Notes under the pieces: generated by a model
Database searches by the model: none
Seen by the model: only the letters and a program-made list of their open reading frames with translations
What the model was told of the DNA's origin: nothing
Assembly (NCBI RefSeq): GCF_024707525.1
Contig: NZ_CP062231.1
Coordinates: forward strand, 4,963,501-5,027,500
Direction: 5' to 3'
Length of the DNA stretch: 64,000 nt
Source of the DNA: Rhizobium sp. TH2
GTDB taxonomy: Bacteria > Pseudomonadota > Alphaproteobacteria > Rhizobiales > Rhizobiaceae
Part shown: in pieces, positions 39,841 to 48,782 of the stretch
Layout of the letters: every line of letters begins with the position of its first letter
How positions within the stretch are numbered: the first letter of the stretch is position 1
Made by a program: the position numbers and the translations under genes

Positions 39841-39942
39841 ATGAAAACTCGTAAACGCTTCATGGACCCGACCCTGGCCGCAGTGCTCGCGTTCTTCATC
39901 GCAGCGGTTATTGTCGGCCTCGTTGTGACGCTCCTCCTCTAG
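39841..39942 (+). CDS. Possible single-pass membrane miniprotein
   Basis: 33 codons with a basic, aspartate-containing start and one strong hydrophobic helix (LAAVLAFFIAAVIVGLVVTL). It ends three bases before the nhaA stop on the opposite strand. The composition is coherent for a small membrane protein, but there is no clear ribosome site. Otherwise 39535-39945 has no gene. Confidence 0.3.
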   Translation: MKTRKRFMDPTLAAVLAFFIAAVIVGLVVTLLL

Positions 39943-39945
39943 CCG

Positions 39946-41142
39946 TTACGATACCTCGGCGCGCGGCCGCCGTTCGCTTCCCATCAACACGAAGCATCCT
40001 GCCAGCGCCGCGACCGTCGAGCCGAGTATGATGCCAAGCTTCGCTTCGTCTTGCGCGGCCGGATCGTGGAACGCGAGCAGCGCCACGAAAAGGCTCATGG
40101 TGAAGCCAATTCCGCAAAGAAGAGCAACTCCCGTCATCTGTCTCCAACTGGCGGAGCCGGGAAGATCGGCAATACCCGCGCGGACCATCAGCCAGACCGA
40201 CCCGAGCACGCCGACGATCTTGCCGACGAAGAGACCGAGCCCGACGCCGAGCGTGACGGGTTCGAGCATCGCGGCCAACCCAACACCGGAGAAAGAAAGT
40301 CCGGCATTCGCGAACCCGAAGATCGGAACCACGAGGAACGAAACGGGCTTGTGAAGTAGATGCTCCAACCTGTGCAAAGGAGAGTCCGCCTCGGAGGCCT
40401 CAGGCGTTCCGGGCGTGATCTTGATGGGGAAGGTCAGAGCGAGTAGGACGCCCGCAATCGTCGCGTGCACGCCCGACATGAAGACTAAAATCCACAGGAC
40501 CAGTCCCAGCCCGAGATATGGGACGAGATGGTTCACGCGCATCCGATTTAGAACAATGAGCAGGACGACGACAACGGCCGCTCCACCCAACGCGAGCAGA
40601 TTTAGACCGCCCGTATAGAAGAAGGCGATGATGACAACCGCCCCGAGGTCGTCGATGATCGCGAGCGCCGTCAGAAAGACCTTGAGGGTCACCGGAACCC
40701 TTGGACCGAGAAGCGAAAGAACGCCGAGGGCGAAGGCGATGTCGGTCGCGGCCGGGATTGCCCAGCCATGGGCGGTGGCCGGGTTCCCGCCGTTGAACCA
40801 GGCATAGACGAGCGCAGGAGCGACCATTCCCCCGAGAGCCGCGCCGCCCGGCAGAATCCGACGCGGCCACGACGACAATTGGCCGTCCAGCATCTCGCGC
40901 TTGATCTCAAGTCCTACGAGAAGAAAGAACAGCGCCATCAGAGCGTCGTTGACCCAGTGGAGAACACTGAGAGGTCCTATGTAGACATGGAGGGCATGGA
41001 AGTAGGTCGCAGCGAGCGGCGAGTTGGCGGTGACAAGCGCCAGCGCCGCGACGGCCATAAGGATGAGGCCACTCGAAGCCTCGTTGTCGAGGAAACTGCG
41101 GAGGGTAGACGGGATGCGGCCTTTGGATGCGGGCGAAGACAT
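39946..41142 (-). CDS. nhaA: Na+/H+ antiporter NhaA
   Basis: 398-residue electrogenic antiporter, 2 H+ in for 1 Na+ out, for pH and sodium homeostasis. About 12 helices. The essential ALAIIDDLGAV aspartate pair (near residues 163-164), WVNDALMALFFLLVGLEIKR and GWAIPAATDIAFALGVL are present. Length typical. Neighbour of SulP on the same strand but 411 bases apart, so likely separate transcript. Confidence 0.92.
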   Translation of the reverse strand: MSSPASKGRIPSTLRSFLDNEASSGLILMAVAALALVTANSPLAATYFHALHVYIGPLSVLHWVNDALMALFFLLVGLEIKREMLDGQLSSWPRRILPGGAALGGMVAPALVYAWFNGGNPATAHGWAIPAATDIAFALGVLSLLGPRVPVTLKVFLTALAIIDDLGAVVIIAFFYTGGLNLLALGGAAVVVVLLIVLNRMRVNHLVPYLGLGLVLWILVFMSGVHATIAGVLLALTFPIKITPGTPEASEADSPLHRLEHLLHKPVSFLVVPIFGFANAGLSFSGVGLAAMLEPVTLGVGLGLFVGKIVGVLGSVWLMVRAGIADLPGSASWRQMTGVALLCGIGFTMSLFVALLAFHDPAAQDEAKLGIILGSTVAALAGCFVLMGSERRPRAEVS

Positions 41143-41518
41143 GGATTCGCGCTCCTTGCGAGAGGTTGATCGAAGTCTCCGTCGATTTCGGGATTACCCG
41201 CAGCGCACGCAGCACACGCAGTGCCAATTCTAAGGACCTCAATCCCGAAACGCAATATTGCGACGACGAAGCCTCACCACCCGCCGCCAACGCAACGAAC
41301 CAGGGTTTGAAAGGCCATCTCATGCATCGATCATTCAGCCGGAAAGCAATGGTGCCAGCAGCCTCAGACTGCATCTAGGCGTAAAAATCACCAACAGCCA
41401 AATCGATAGCATGTTGCCCTGGGCCTATGCCGAGAAGCCGGAAGCCATGGCCTGACAACAACTATTCTGTGTCTTCAGTCGGTTTCTCGAAGAAGACTGG
41501 CCAACGTCCGTGCCCGAC
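41143..41518. other. Gene-free 376-base stretch
   Basis: No frame with coding character; probably holds the nhaA promoter region (nhaA starts at 41142 on the minus strand) and the end region of the small membrane gene at 41519. Confidence 0.35.
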
Positions 41519-41800
41519 TCAGCGAGACCAGACGTCGTGAATGCCGAGACCGCAAATGAGAACGGGCGGGATCGCGGACCCCACCCAAAACATTAGCAAC
41601 GCCTTTCCGGCCCAACGATCTCCTCGCTTGGAGTGCTCCTTTAGGACACGTGGCACCACGAAAAGGTTTGAGCTTCCACCAAACACGATCGGCATGTCAG
41701 ACGGCCTCCCGTCCTCGCGCGCGAGTTTGCGCGCATACCAGAAAGGTGCTCCGCCCAATATGCCACTGATCGCAAGAAGTAATGCCACCCACCAGGGCAT
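41519..41800 (-). CDS. Small membrane protein, unknown function
   Basis: 93 residues with two hydrophobic segments (VALLLAISGILGGAPFW near the start and LLMFWVGSAIPPVLICGLGI at the end) and a charged middle. Topology suggests both termini on the same side. No family recognised. Upstream region 41801-42284 is AT-rich. Confidence 0.5.
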   Translation of the reverse strand: MPWWVALLLAISGILGGAPFWYARKLAREDGRPSDMPIVFGGSSNLFVVPRVLKEHSKRGDRWAGKALLMFWVGSAIPPVLICGLGIHDVWSR

Positions 41801-42284
41801 GCGCCTCTCCCAAAATTATGAGCCCAATCAGCTTCTACAAGCAAAAGATTAATACTCATTAGGTTCTGTAGAGTTGTCCCCTCATGTGTGGGATTACTCG
41901 AAATCGATGCCGAGCGTTGCCGTCAAGGTGCGGGCCGCCCACCGCTCTTACGAGAGAAACACCTCTTTTCTTTGGTGTCGCCGTCGCGTGGCCAGAAAGC
42001 CTGCCACCCCCGAGCGTCGGTATCACGGCATCGTGATGCTGCGACGCACAATCCCGAATGACGCAAAAAAAACAAAAAGTTGCCCTTATTTAGCCTCAAT
42101 CAATTCCACGCAAAAAAATGTTAACGTCTCTCAATTTGCTAGCGATAAATTGACACATTTCGGCAAAAGTGAGAAATTAGTTTCAGATTCGGAGCGACTT
42201 GAAGATGAATTTAGCGCTTTGCCGTTGGGGCATTGCGACAAATTGATGGCGGCAAGAGTGTGTCGCCGACACAAAGAGGATGCC
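41801..42284. other. AT-rich intergenic stretch
   Basis: 484 bases without a believable gene, including an AT-rich section at about 42060-42210 with A-runs (unusual for this high-GC window). An in-frame extension upstream of the HAD gene exists but has Lys/Ser/Asn-rich composition unlike coding sequence. It may be a silenced or recently acquired promoter area. Confidence 0.4.
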
Positions 42285-42971
42285 ATGAGAAACGCGACAA
42301 CGCCCAAACTCGTGGTCTGTGATCTGGACCAGAATCTTCTTCACAATCGCGAGGCGGAGAGTGTCCTTCTTGATACTTGGATGATGTGGGAGCGCGGGCA
42401 CCGTCCTCTCTTGCTTTTTCACAGTGCGCGAACGACCGACGAGCTACAGCGTTTGCTGCCGTCTTCAGTACTTCCGCCGCCGGATTTCTTAATTGGTGGC
42501 GGCACGGGGTTGCTTGTTCGGCATTCCTTTTGGAACCATAAGCATTCGGAAGAGTGCGGCGGTGAGTTTGCCGGGTTCGCACCAGAACGCCTGCTCGCTT
42601 CGATGGCCTCCAAAGCGCTCGCGCAGTTGAATTCACCGTTAGAAGACGTGGCGTCGCCGTTTCCGAAGGTGGAGACCGCCGCTCTCACCTTGGCGGGTCC
42701 CCAGAGCCCGAGGGTACCTGTCGAGTACTTCATTCTCACCGGGGTCAAGCTGGAAGGCCCCGTCATCGGAACTTTGAACGGTCGACCGATCCGCGACATC
42801 GCCGTGAGCGAGTATGGAGACAGATACCGCTTCGTCGGGGTCGCGCCCAGAGAGCTGCGCGGACGGTATGACGTCTCGGCGCTCACGGATGGCGAGTGGA
42901 TCGTCGAACCTGGACTTGTCTATCGCGTAGAAGCGACGACCTCATCGCGCCGCGTTCCAAAAAGCAAATAG
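42285..42971 (+). CDS. HAD-family sucrose-phosphatase-like protein
   Basis: 228 residues from ATG 42285 (AAGAGG upstream). The N-terminus VVCDLDQNLLHNREAE is the HAD nucleophile motif I, here DLDQN instead of the usual DxDxT: both Asp residues remain, but Thr is Asn. The region LLLFHSARTTDELQRLL and PDFLIGGGTGLL match the sucrose-6-phosphate phosphatase-like (S6PP) branch. The later, divergent half (VEYFILTGVKLEGPVIGT) resembles none of the usual C-terminal extensions. It could act on a sugar phosphate; substrate unknown. Confidence 0.6.
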   Translation: MRNATTPKLVVCDLDQNLLHNREAESVLLDTWMMWERGHRPLLLFHSARTTDELQRLLPSSVLPPPDFLIGGGTGLLVRHSFWNHKHSEECGGEFAGFAPERLLASMASKALAQLNSPLEDVASPFPKVETAALTLAGPQSPRVPVEYFILTGVKLEGPVIGTLNGRPIRDIAVSEYGDRYRFVGVAPRELRGRYDVSALTDGEWIVEPGLVYRVEATTSSRRVPKSK

Positions 42972-43127
42972 CATGGCGTGCACAAGAACCCTGAGTCTGT
43001 TTCGCGAGACGAGAGCCATGGCGGCAAAGGAGCCTCGTGATGGCAGTCAAATCTCCGTGGGTCGACTTGAAACCCGGCATCGGGCCACTGCTACTCCTAT
43101 GGTCAATCACAACTCAGGGAGACAGAG

Positions 43128-43925
43128 ATGTCCGATCTGAACTTGAAAACCGAGCCCGACGACTTCCTGCCTGTGGCGAGTGAACCCCGCACAATGGCTT
43201 CGCGGGCGGGAGCCCGCACCGCCGTAGGCTATGTGGTCTCGGTCGCGATGACGGCGGTGGCAACGCTCGTGGCGATCGGCCTAGACAGCGGCATCGCGAT
43301 TCCCAATTCGTCCCTGGTCTTCGTTGTCCCGGTCATCGTTGCGGCGGTTTATTTCAGCTTGGGAGCTTCCTTGTGCTCCGCAGTCCTTGGCGCTCTCTCC
43401 TATAACTTCTTCTTCACCGAGCCGCGTTACACGCTCATGGTAGACGACCCGTCCAACGTATGGGCGATTGCCTTGCTTTTCCTTGTCGGCATCATCGTGA
43501 GCACCGTCGCGTTCACCGCACGACGCCGGACCGCTGAGGTGGCCGTCCTTCGGAGACAATTGACGTCACTGCAGCGCTACGGCCGTGAAATCTCGGTCGC
43601 GCGCGATAAGAACTCGGCCGTCGTCATCACCGCTCGCACCCTTGCATCGGTCTTCCAGGTCCCTGCGGTCGCAATGGTCATGGATGGGGGTGGGATCGCC
43701 GCCATAAAGGCGGTCGGCGGCATTCAGCCCCAGGTGGCGGAATTCGACGCTGAAACCCGGATGAGCAGCAGCCATCTCTTTCAATATCGCCTCGTCATGG
43801 CCGCTATCCTTGATTCCAGTGCGAGCCTCGCGCAGATGCTCTGCCCAGTACTTCTCCCCCCAGCCCGTGGCGCTTTGTCGAAGCGCCGCTACTCTTCCCC
43901 GAATATCGTCGGCCTCGCTGGGTGA
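43128..43925 (+). CDS. DUF4118/KdpD-like sensor fragment, 3' truncated
   Basis: Start ATG 43128 with GGGAGACAGAG. Residues 30-125 form four transmembrane helices of a DUF4118 (KdpD-like) module (YFSLGASLCSAVLGALSYNF; FFTEPRYTLMVDDPSN). A helical linker and the first part of a GAF-like domain follow, to QPQVAEFDA (43753). After this point the frame runs antisense through a gene on the other strand and has no kinase sequence, so the histidine-kinase half has been deleted. May produce an inactive membrane protein. Confidence 0.7.
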   Translation: MSDLNLKTEPDDFLPVASEPRTMASRAGARTAVGYVVSVAMTAVATLVAIGLDSGIAIPNSSLVFVVPVIVAAVYFSLGASLCSAVLGALSYNFFFTEPRYTLMVDDPSNVWAIALLFLVGIIVSTVAFTARRRTAEVAVLRRQLTSLQRYGREISVARDKNSAVVITARTLASVFQVPAVAMVMDGGGIAAIKAVGGIQPQVAEFDAETRMSSSHLFQYRLVMAAILDSSASLAQMLCPVLLPPARGALSKRRYSSPNIVGLAG

Positions 43926-44120
43926 CAGGCCAGATAGGCATGCGCCGGCATCCAGATGTTGCGAGACATCTCTGACATGCCTGCCGTTGAACAGCTCGAC
44001 CGTGAGAAGCGCATCGGCTGGAGACATAGCCACTATGCGCTGCTCCACGCCTTGGCGCGACCAGCGCCATTCGTGATCGCTTTGCGTGTCCGAAGACACA
44101 TCCGTGTTTTCCTCCACCAT
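43757..44120 (-). pseudogene. Small hypothetical, 3' truncated at the same breakpoint
   Basis: From ATG 44120 the first ~121 residues appear coding (GVEQRIVAMSPADALLTVEL; HDEAILKEMAAAHPGFS, an ending motif seen in small rhizobial proteins). After position ~43757 the frame continues only as the antisense of the KdpD-like gene and stops at 43566. The normal C-terminus is therefore missing. Function unknown. Confidence 0.5.
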
Positions 44121-44164
44121 CGCAATTCCTGTGTTTCAATACGCGGCGTAACCGCAGACGGGCC

Positions 44165-44601
44165 GACATCCACAGTTGCGACCGAGTTCGACCTCGAACC
44201 TTGGCTGCGAAGCCATACATCGCGATGATGCCGCCGAAGGCGATGACGAACAAGTTGCCGACGAACGTCAGCGCGCTAGCGATGAGGGCGGCCGCGATCG
44301 GATAGACGTTGCGCCATGCAAGCGTTGCAGCTGCGATCGCAAGAAGGGGACATCACGAAGATGGCCGGTGCAACTTTGCCATCGCCTGGAAAATCGAATC
44401 CTTGCTCAACGACGGACGGCAGCGCCGAAAGCCAGCCCAGCATGATGCTGCCGGCGACTGCAAGCGTGGTGCCGCGAAGATCATGGCGGACGGCCAGCAT
44501 GACGGCAGACCCGAACCTGCCTGCAGCACAGCCGTGAGAACGAGCAATGGCCATGCCGCCTGTGCCGCCAGAGATTTGTTCTGCTGGTATTCGCGTGCCA
44601 T
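44165..44601 (-). pseudogene. Four-helix membrane protein broken by two frameshifts
   Basis: Starts at ATG 44601 (AREYQQNKSLAAQAAWPLL). After VLQAG near 44510 the frame shifts to FGSAVMLAVRHDLRGTTLAV, and shifts again near 44360 to PLLAIAAATLAWRNVYPIAA and LFVIAFGGIIAMYGF. Joined together, the pieces make a ~140-residue four-helix membrane protein. Three frames each carrying coherent hydrophobic segments argue for decay of one gene rather than chance. Confidence 0.6.
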
Positions 44602-44784
44602 TTTTGATCTCTGAAACTAGGACCCCCTCGGTTGAGCATCAGCCAACACAAGGGGTATCCACACTAAGTTCGGCGGCGTGTGGCCATTGCCACTTGATTG
44701 GCTGAACTATGAGTGGTCTTTTCGGGGCGTCTTGACTGCTCATGGCGCGACGGCGACCACCGGCTTTCGCCGACGGCCGCGTTC

Positions 44785-44916
44785 TCAGAGCTCGATCTGC
44801 TCGGCGATCCGCAGCGCGTCGTCGATTTCTATACCGAGGTAGCGAACTGTGCTTTCCAGTTTCGTGTGTCCGAGAAGGATTTGGACGGCGCGCAGGTTGC
44901 CCGTCTTCTTTAGATC
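44785..44916 (-). pseudogene. C-terminal fragment of tyrosine recombinase
   Basis: The last 43 codons of a 100-codon frame read DLKKTGNLRAVQILLGHTKL and ESTVRYLGIEIDDALRIAEQ: the C-terminal HxxR-proximal and tyrosine region (TVRYLG) of a site-specific integrase. The upstream part is unrelated sequence. Remnant of an older integrative element. The rest of 44602-45087 has no gene. Confidence 0.7.
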
Positions 44917-45087
44917 AACGCAGCCTTCGTTCGCTGCATCAAATGAATTCCATAAACACGTTGTTCGCCCGCCGCTATTCGGCGATAAGAATCTAGTGAC
45001 TAAACTGTCCCGTGCCGGGCGGCTGTCAGGGCGCACCTTTGACCCACGCAAGCCTACAAACACCTTCACTACTAACCGGAGAACCAA

Positions 45088-45549
45088 ATGAAACTCAGAC
45101 TTTTCGCAAGCGCCGTAGCTGTTGCCACCGCATTATCGACCCTGCCCGCCTTGGCCGACGAAGCGACAGAGGCCGCAAACCTGCAACTCGTCACCACTGC
45201 CTATCAGACACTATTTGGCGACCATGACATGACGGCGCTCGAGAAATACTTCCGCGAGGATTACATCCAGCACAACCCGATGGCCCCACCTGGCCGCGCA
45301 GGATTGAAAAAATTCCTGACTGACATCGGCATTGAGAAAGGCCCGAAAACCACGTTGACGTATCTAAGGACCGCAGCTGATGGAGACTTGGTCTGGCTTT
45401 ATTCGACGTCAAATTTTGGCCAGGGCGACATGGCGGTTATCGACATCTTCCGCGTCCAAGACGGCATGATTGCAGAGCACTGGGATGTGATGCAGGCCGT
45501 GCCTGCAACGACTGCCAGCGGCAACTCTTTTTCGGGCGACCTGAAGTAA
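45088..45549 (+). CDS. Exported NTF2/SnoaL-like protein
   Basis: 153 residues with GGAG before the ATG. Signal peptide 1-23 (ending ALA-DE). The mature part is an NTF2-like cone barrel of the SnoaL kind (VTTAYQTLFGDHDMTALEKY; YIQHNPMAPPGRAGLKKF; VIDIFRVQDGMIAEHWDVM), including the conserved HNP and EHWD motifs. These periplasmic SnoaL-like proteins are common; ligand or reaction unknown. Free-standing intact gene in the decayed zone. Confidence 0.78.
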   Translation: MKLRLFASAVAVATALSTLPALADEATEAANLQLVTTAYQTLFGDHDMTALEKYFREDYIQHNPMAPPGRAGLKKFLTDIGIEKGPKTTLTYLRTAADGDLVWLYSTSNFGQGDMAVIDIFRVQDGMIAEHWDVMQAVPATTASGNSFSGDLK

Positions 45550-45713
45550 GCGCTGCGTTGGGCCAGAGTGCAGATTCTGGCCCACCTCGCGCCGCGTCGT
45601 GACATCGACGCCACGTGCGTTGTCACGGTAATTGTTGGTGAAGGGGTATCGTAAACTTAAAGGCAACGAGGGCAAACCATAGCGCCGGCCGAGTTCGTCG
45701 TTCATCGCCGCAA

Positions 45714-46228
45714 AGGCCGGTTGCGAGAAGATTTTCGAAGAGAAGAAGTCAGGTAAGGCCGGCACGAAGCGTCCTTCGCTGGAGGCTGCTCTCGCCTTCC
45801 TCAGACCGGAAGATGTGCTCGTTGTCTGGAAGCTGGACCGGCTTGGACGATCCCTGGTCGAGATGATGCGGACCATTGACACCCTCAGACAGGACGGCGT
45901 CAAATTTCAAAGCATCACTGAGCACTTCGACAGCGAGACAGCCCATGGCCGGTTTGCGCTCCAGATGCATGGTGCCATGGCGGAATACTTTTTAGATCTC
46001 AACCGCGAAAGAACGATGGAAGGCCTGAAGGCCGCCCTCGCCCGTGGTCGCAAAGGCGGTCGTCCTCAGAAGCTATCTGCCGAGGACCTGGACGCCGCAC
46101 GCGCGCTCCTAGCCGCAGGCACGATCTCTGTCGGTGATATCGCAAAGCGGATGGGGGTGAGCAGGCCGACGTTTTATAGCTACTTTCCCCAAGCCCGTCG
46201 TCGCGCGATGGATGTCGCGTCGATCTAG
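45714..46228 (+). pseudogene. Serine recombinase (resolvase/invertase) lacking N-terminus
   Basis: The open frame begins after TAG near 45681 with AAKAGCEKIFEEKKSGKAGT and continues through KLDRLGRSLVEMM (arginine/dimer region) to a C-terminal helix-turn-helix (ISVGDIAKRMGVSRPTFYSY). The catalytic-serine region that should come first (RVSTxDQ) is absent, and the first usable start is a GTG at 45815. The ~60 missing residues make it inactive. Upstream bases carry an unrelated minus-strand frame. Confidence 0.8.
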
Positions 46229-46273
46229 TGCCAGATGTCACCGGACAGGGCAGGCCTCTTCACCTGCATTCGA

Positions 46274-46750
46274 TCAATTGTCGAGATATTGTCTTCGGTT
46301 TTTTTGCGCCCTGAGAACTGCGGACAGTGCTGATTCCTTGGCAGCCTTTTGCTCGGTGATCTGCGCTCTGCCGAGATCTTTTCCCTCGATAAGCTTCTGG
46401 CCACGAACATGCTCATGTGTGAGCGTAGGGCTATCCTCGTACCCAAAGCACTTGAGCAAGAACTTGCGACCATCGATCGCCGCTCGATGATCCCCTGCCC
46501 TCTTAGCATCCTCAATGTCACCGATCAGTTGGCTGAACATATCTGCAGCGTTGAATGAAATGATATCAGCCGTCTGTTTGATGACTGCATTTTGAAGTTC
46601 TTTAACGCGCCTCACGATGTATTCATTTGCATTCATCCGTGCAGCATTGCCTCTGTTAGCCTTATAGCCTGCGCTGATGTAGGCGTCGCTTGCGGATAAG
46701 CCCGAAGCAAGGGCTTGGGCGAACTTCTCGTGTTTTGGGTTTTCGAGCAT
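46274..46750 (-). CDS. Phage terminase small-subunit-like protein
   Basis: 158 residues. The N-terminal NPKHEKFAQALASGLSASDA and YISAGYKANRGNAARMNANE are the helix-turn-helix DNA-recognition region of small terminase subunits. A helical coiled middle (IISFNAADMFSQLIGDIEDA) and charged tail follow. No large terminase, portal or capsid gene is near, so this is an orphan from a prophage or a gene-transfer-agent-like relative. It may also act as a DNA-binding protein. Confidence 0.65.
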   Translation of the reverse strand: MLENPKHEKFAQALASGLSASDAYISAGYKANRGNAARMNANEYIVRRVKELQNAVIKQTADIISFNAADMFSQLIGDIEDAKRAGDHRAAIDGRKFLLKCFGYEDSPTLTHEHVRGQKLIEGKDLGRAQITEQKAAKESALSAVLRAQKNRRQYLDN

Positions 46751-46889
46751 TGCCGTGCCTATGACATTGATTTGATAGATTTATGTACAGGAAATTGGGA
46801 TCTATGCCAACTCTAGTGCCAGCAAGGGATTCCATGATCATGCATTGCTGGTAAAATGACGGTTATCGATAGCAAGGTGGTTCGGTCCG

Positions 46890-47837
46890 ATGCCTTCGCA
46901 CAAGAAGCAGCATTTCATACCCAAGACGTATCTTTCCGCTTGGTGTGACCCCACCACGCCGGACGGCCAAACTCCGTTCGTGTGGAAGATTGAAGCGACA
47001 ACAGGTCACGCGATCAAGAAGTCGCCGGAGAAACTTTTCCGCGAGACCGACATGTACACCATCAACATGCCAGACGGATCGCGAGATTTGCGAATTGAAT
47101 ACGGCCTGCAGCAAGTAGAGCAAGGTTTGGCATCACTTCGAAAGCAGTTTCTAGAACCCCGCAATATAGTGCCGGACGTTCGGCGAGCCAAGCTGCTCGC
47201 ATTCCTTTCCGCGCTGTCCGCACGAACTCCCCGGTTCCGAGATCATCATCGGAAGCAGTGGAGAAAAGTTCTCAAGCTCGGAGAGGAATTAGAAGCTAGC
47301 GTCGCAAAGATGGCGCCTGAAGAACGGCGCAAGGCTCCAGCTCCACTCGTGAGCAGTAGATCATCGCGAACAATGACGATGGACCAGGTCAAGCTGTTGG
47401 TGGATCACCCGATCCAAGTGCTGCTTCCGTCGGTGATTCAGAGCGAGTTGCCAATTTTGGTTCAGATGCGAAGCATCGTCATGTTCGCGCCAGCGGGCAG
47501 CGCTTTCATCACATCCGACAATCCCGTGTCCAAGGCTCATCCAAAATCAAAAATCCATCCAATCTACGGCAGTCCCGGTATAGCGGGACGCGATATCGAG
47601 ATTACGCTCCCTCTCTCGCCGAGAATGGCTTTGATGGTATGTCATGACCAACCCATGTCGAGAGGATTGAAGCCGATTGAGTATTTCGATGCGCCAGCAG
47701 AAGCAGTCAGGCAGATAAACTTGCGCACCGCCGCGGGTGCAGACGAATTTCTGGTCTCAAGCGCACCGGGGCCGGATTGGGCATGGATCGGCTTAGAGCG
47801 CTTGACGCAAGACGATGACGATGATGATGATGATTAG
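46890..47837 (+). CDS. DUF4238 protein with poly-aspartate tail
   Basis: 315 residues behind AAGGTGG. The N-terminus SHKKQHFIPKTYLSAWCD is the DUF4238 signature (QHFIP...YL..F). Later regions (FAPAGSAFITSDNPVSKA, ITLPLSPRMALMVC) keep the family's SDNPV and LPLSP motifs. The function of the family is unknown. The last eight residues are all Asp, coded by a GAC/GAT run at 47814-47834 that abuts the end of an integrase pseudogene. Normal otherwise; appears intact. Confidence 0.8.
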   Translation: MPSHKKQHFIPKTYLSAWCDPTTPDGQTPFVWKIEATTGHAIKKSPEKLFRETDMYTINMPDGSRDLRIEYGLQQVEQGLASLRKQFLEPRNIVPDVRRAKLLAFLSALSARTPRFRDHHRKQWRKVLKLGEELEASVAKMAPEERRKAPAPLVSSRSSRTMTMDQVKLLVDHPIQVLLPSVIQSELPILVQMRSIVMFAPAGSAFITSDNPVSKAHPKSKIHPIYGSPGIAGRDIEITLPLSPRMALMVCHDQPMSRGLKPIEYFDAPAEAVRQINLRTAAGADEFLVSSAPGPDWAWIGLERLTQDDDDDDDD

Positions 47838-48390
47838 GAAAACCAACCCCCGCATGAGCCGCGAATGGGTTTGCGCGCCTGAGGTAGGTCTCGACGGATC
47901 GCGGATCCCGATGTCTGGTCACTTCCATGATGCGGAACAGGCTTTTCCTGTTTATCGGCCGCCGAGGTAATGAAGCCGGCGCGAAGAGCGTCTCCAAAGA
48001 TATCGTCGGTCCACTGATTGCCGCCGGCGTCCTGGTCGTTCTTAGAGCGGTGGAGGAACACGTCGACGCCCTTGTCGCTGAAGGTCAGGCTCTCCATCGT
48101 CACGGAGACGAGCTGGGAGCGACGGAACGCACCGGCGAAACCGAGGAGTACCAAAGCGCGATCAGCGTGTCTGAGGAAATGCGAGCCAAGATCGCATGGA
48201 CGACCTCCGGTGTGGCCGGCGCCTTCTGGAGGGGCTTTATGCCCACAGTGCGCCGGAACCCTTCATGATCGCCGCAATGCCAACGTCCTTACTAGGGCTC
48301 GCCCCCTTCGAGCCGCGGTGAAAGAACGGGATGGCAACCAGCTTTCTCACGATCGTCGATATCTTCTTCCGCTCGGTTGCCATCTCCGAA
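47834..48390 (-). pseudogene. Degraded tyrosine integrase
   Basis: Pieces in different frames, in order: ISTIVRKLVAIPFFHRGSKG and SPSKDVGIAAIMKG (N-terminal core-binding region), RRTVGIKPLQKAPATPEVVH, VLLGFAGAFRRSQLV (catalytic Arg region, LLGFAGAFRRSEL in functional relatives), VFLHRSKNDQD, and finally IMEVTRHRDPRSVETYLRRA (C-terminal Tyr region). At least three frameshifts and an internal deletion. A second integrative element's integrase, unrelated in detail to the intact one at 51090. Confidence 0.7.
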
Positions 48391-48782
48391 GCATGGTTCG
48401 CCACGCCTGGGCTGATGCCAGGGCCGTCCTGCCTTGGGTGACCACCATAGCCGGAGATCGGCTCAGCCCGCGGCATACTCGCATCCTTTGGGCGATCGGA
48501 TGGCAACATCTAGCGATCAGAGGAATTCTCGCAACCCATCAGCTTCGGCTTTCTTAATGAATGCCTCAAACCGATCGATCACCGGACAGTGTTCCGCTCT
48601 AGCCATCGTCCCTCATTCGCTTCGACAAAATTTTTTCTGCCGTTGGCCGAAAAAATGCGCAAATCACCTTCGAACAGCCATGAAGAGCCGGACACTCCCG
48701 AGGAGAGGGGCGAAACCCACACCCAAGAGTACAGACCTCTCTCCATATGTAAGACCGTTCGTGGTTAAGGGTTTGAGGCCGT

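Noticed and set aside
48517..48606. 29-codon minus-strand frame (DRFEAFIKKAEADGLREFL)
   Set aside because: Could be a shred of the upstream end of the degraded integrase; too short to support.
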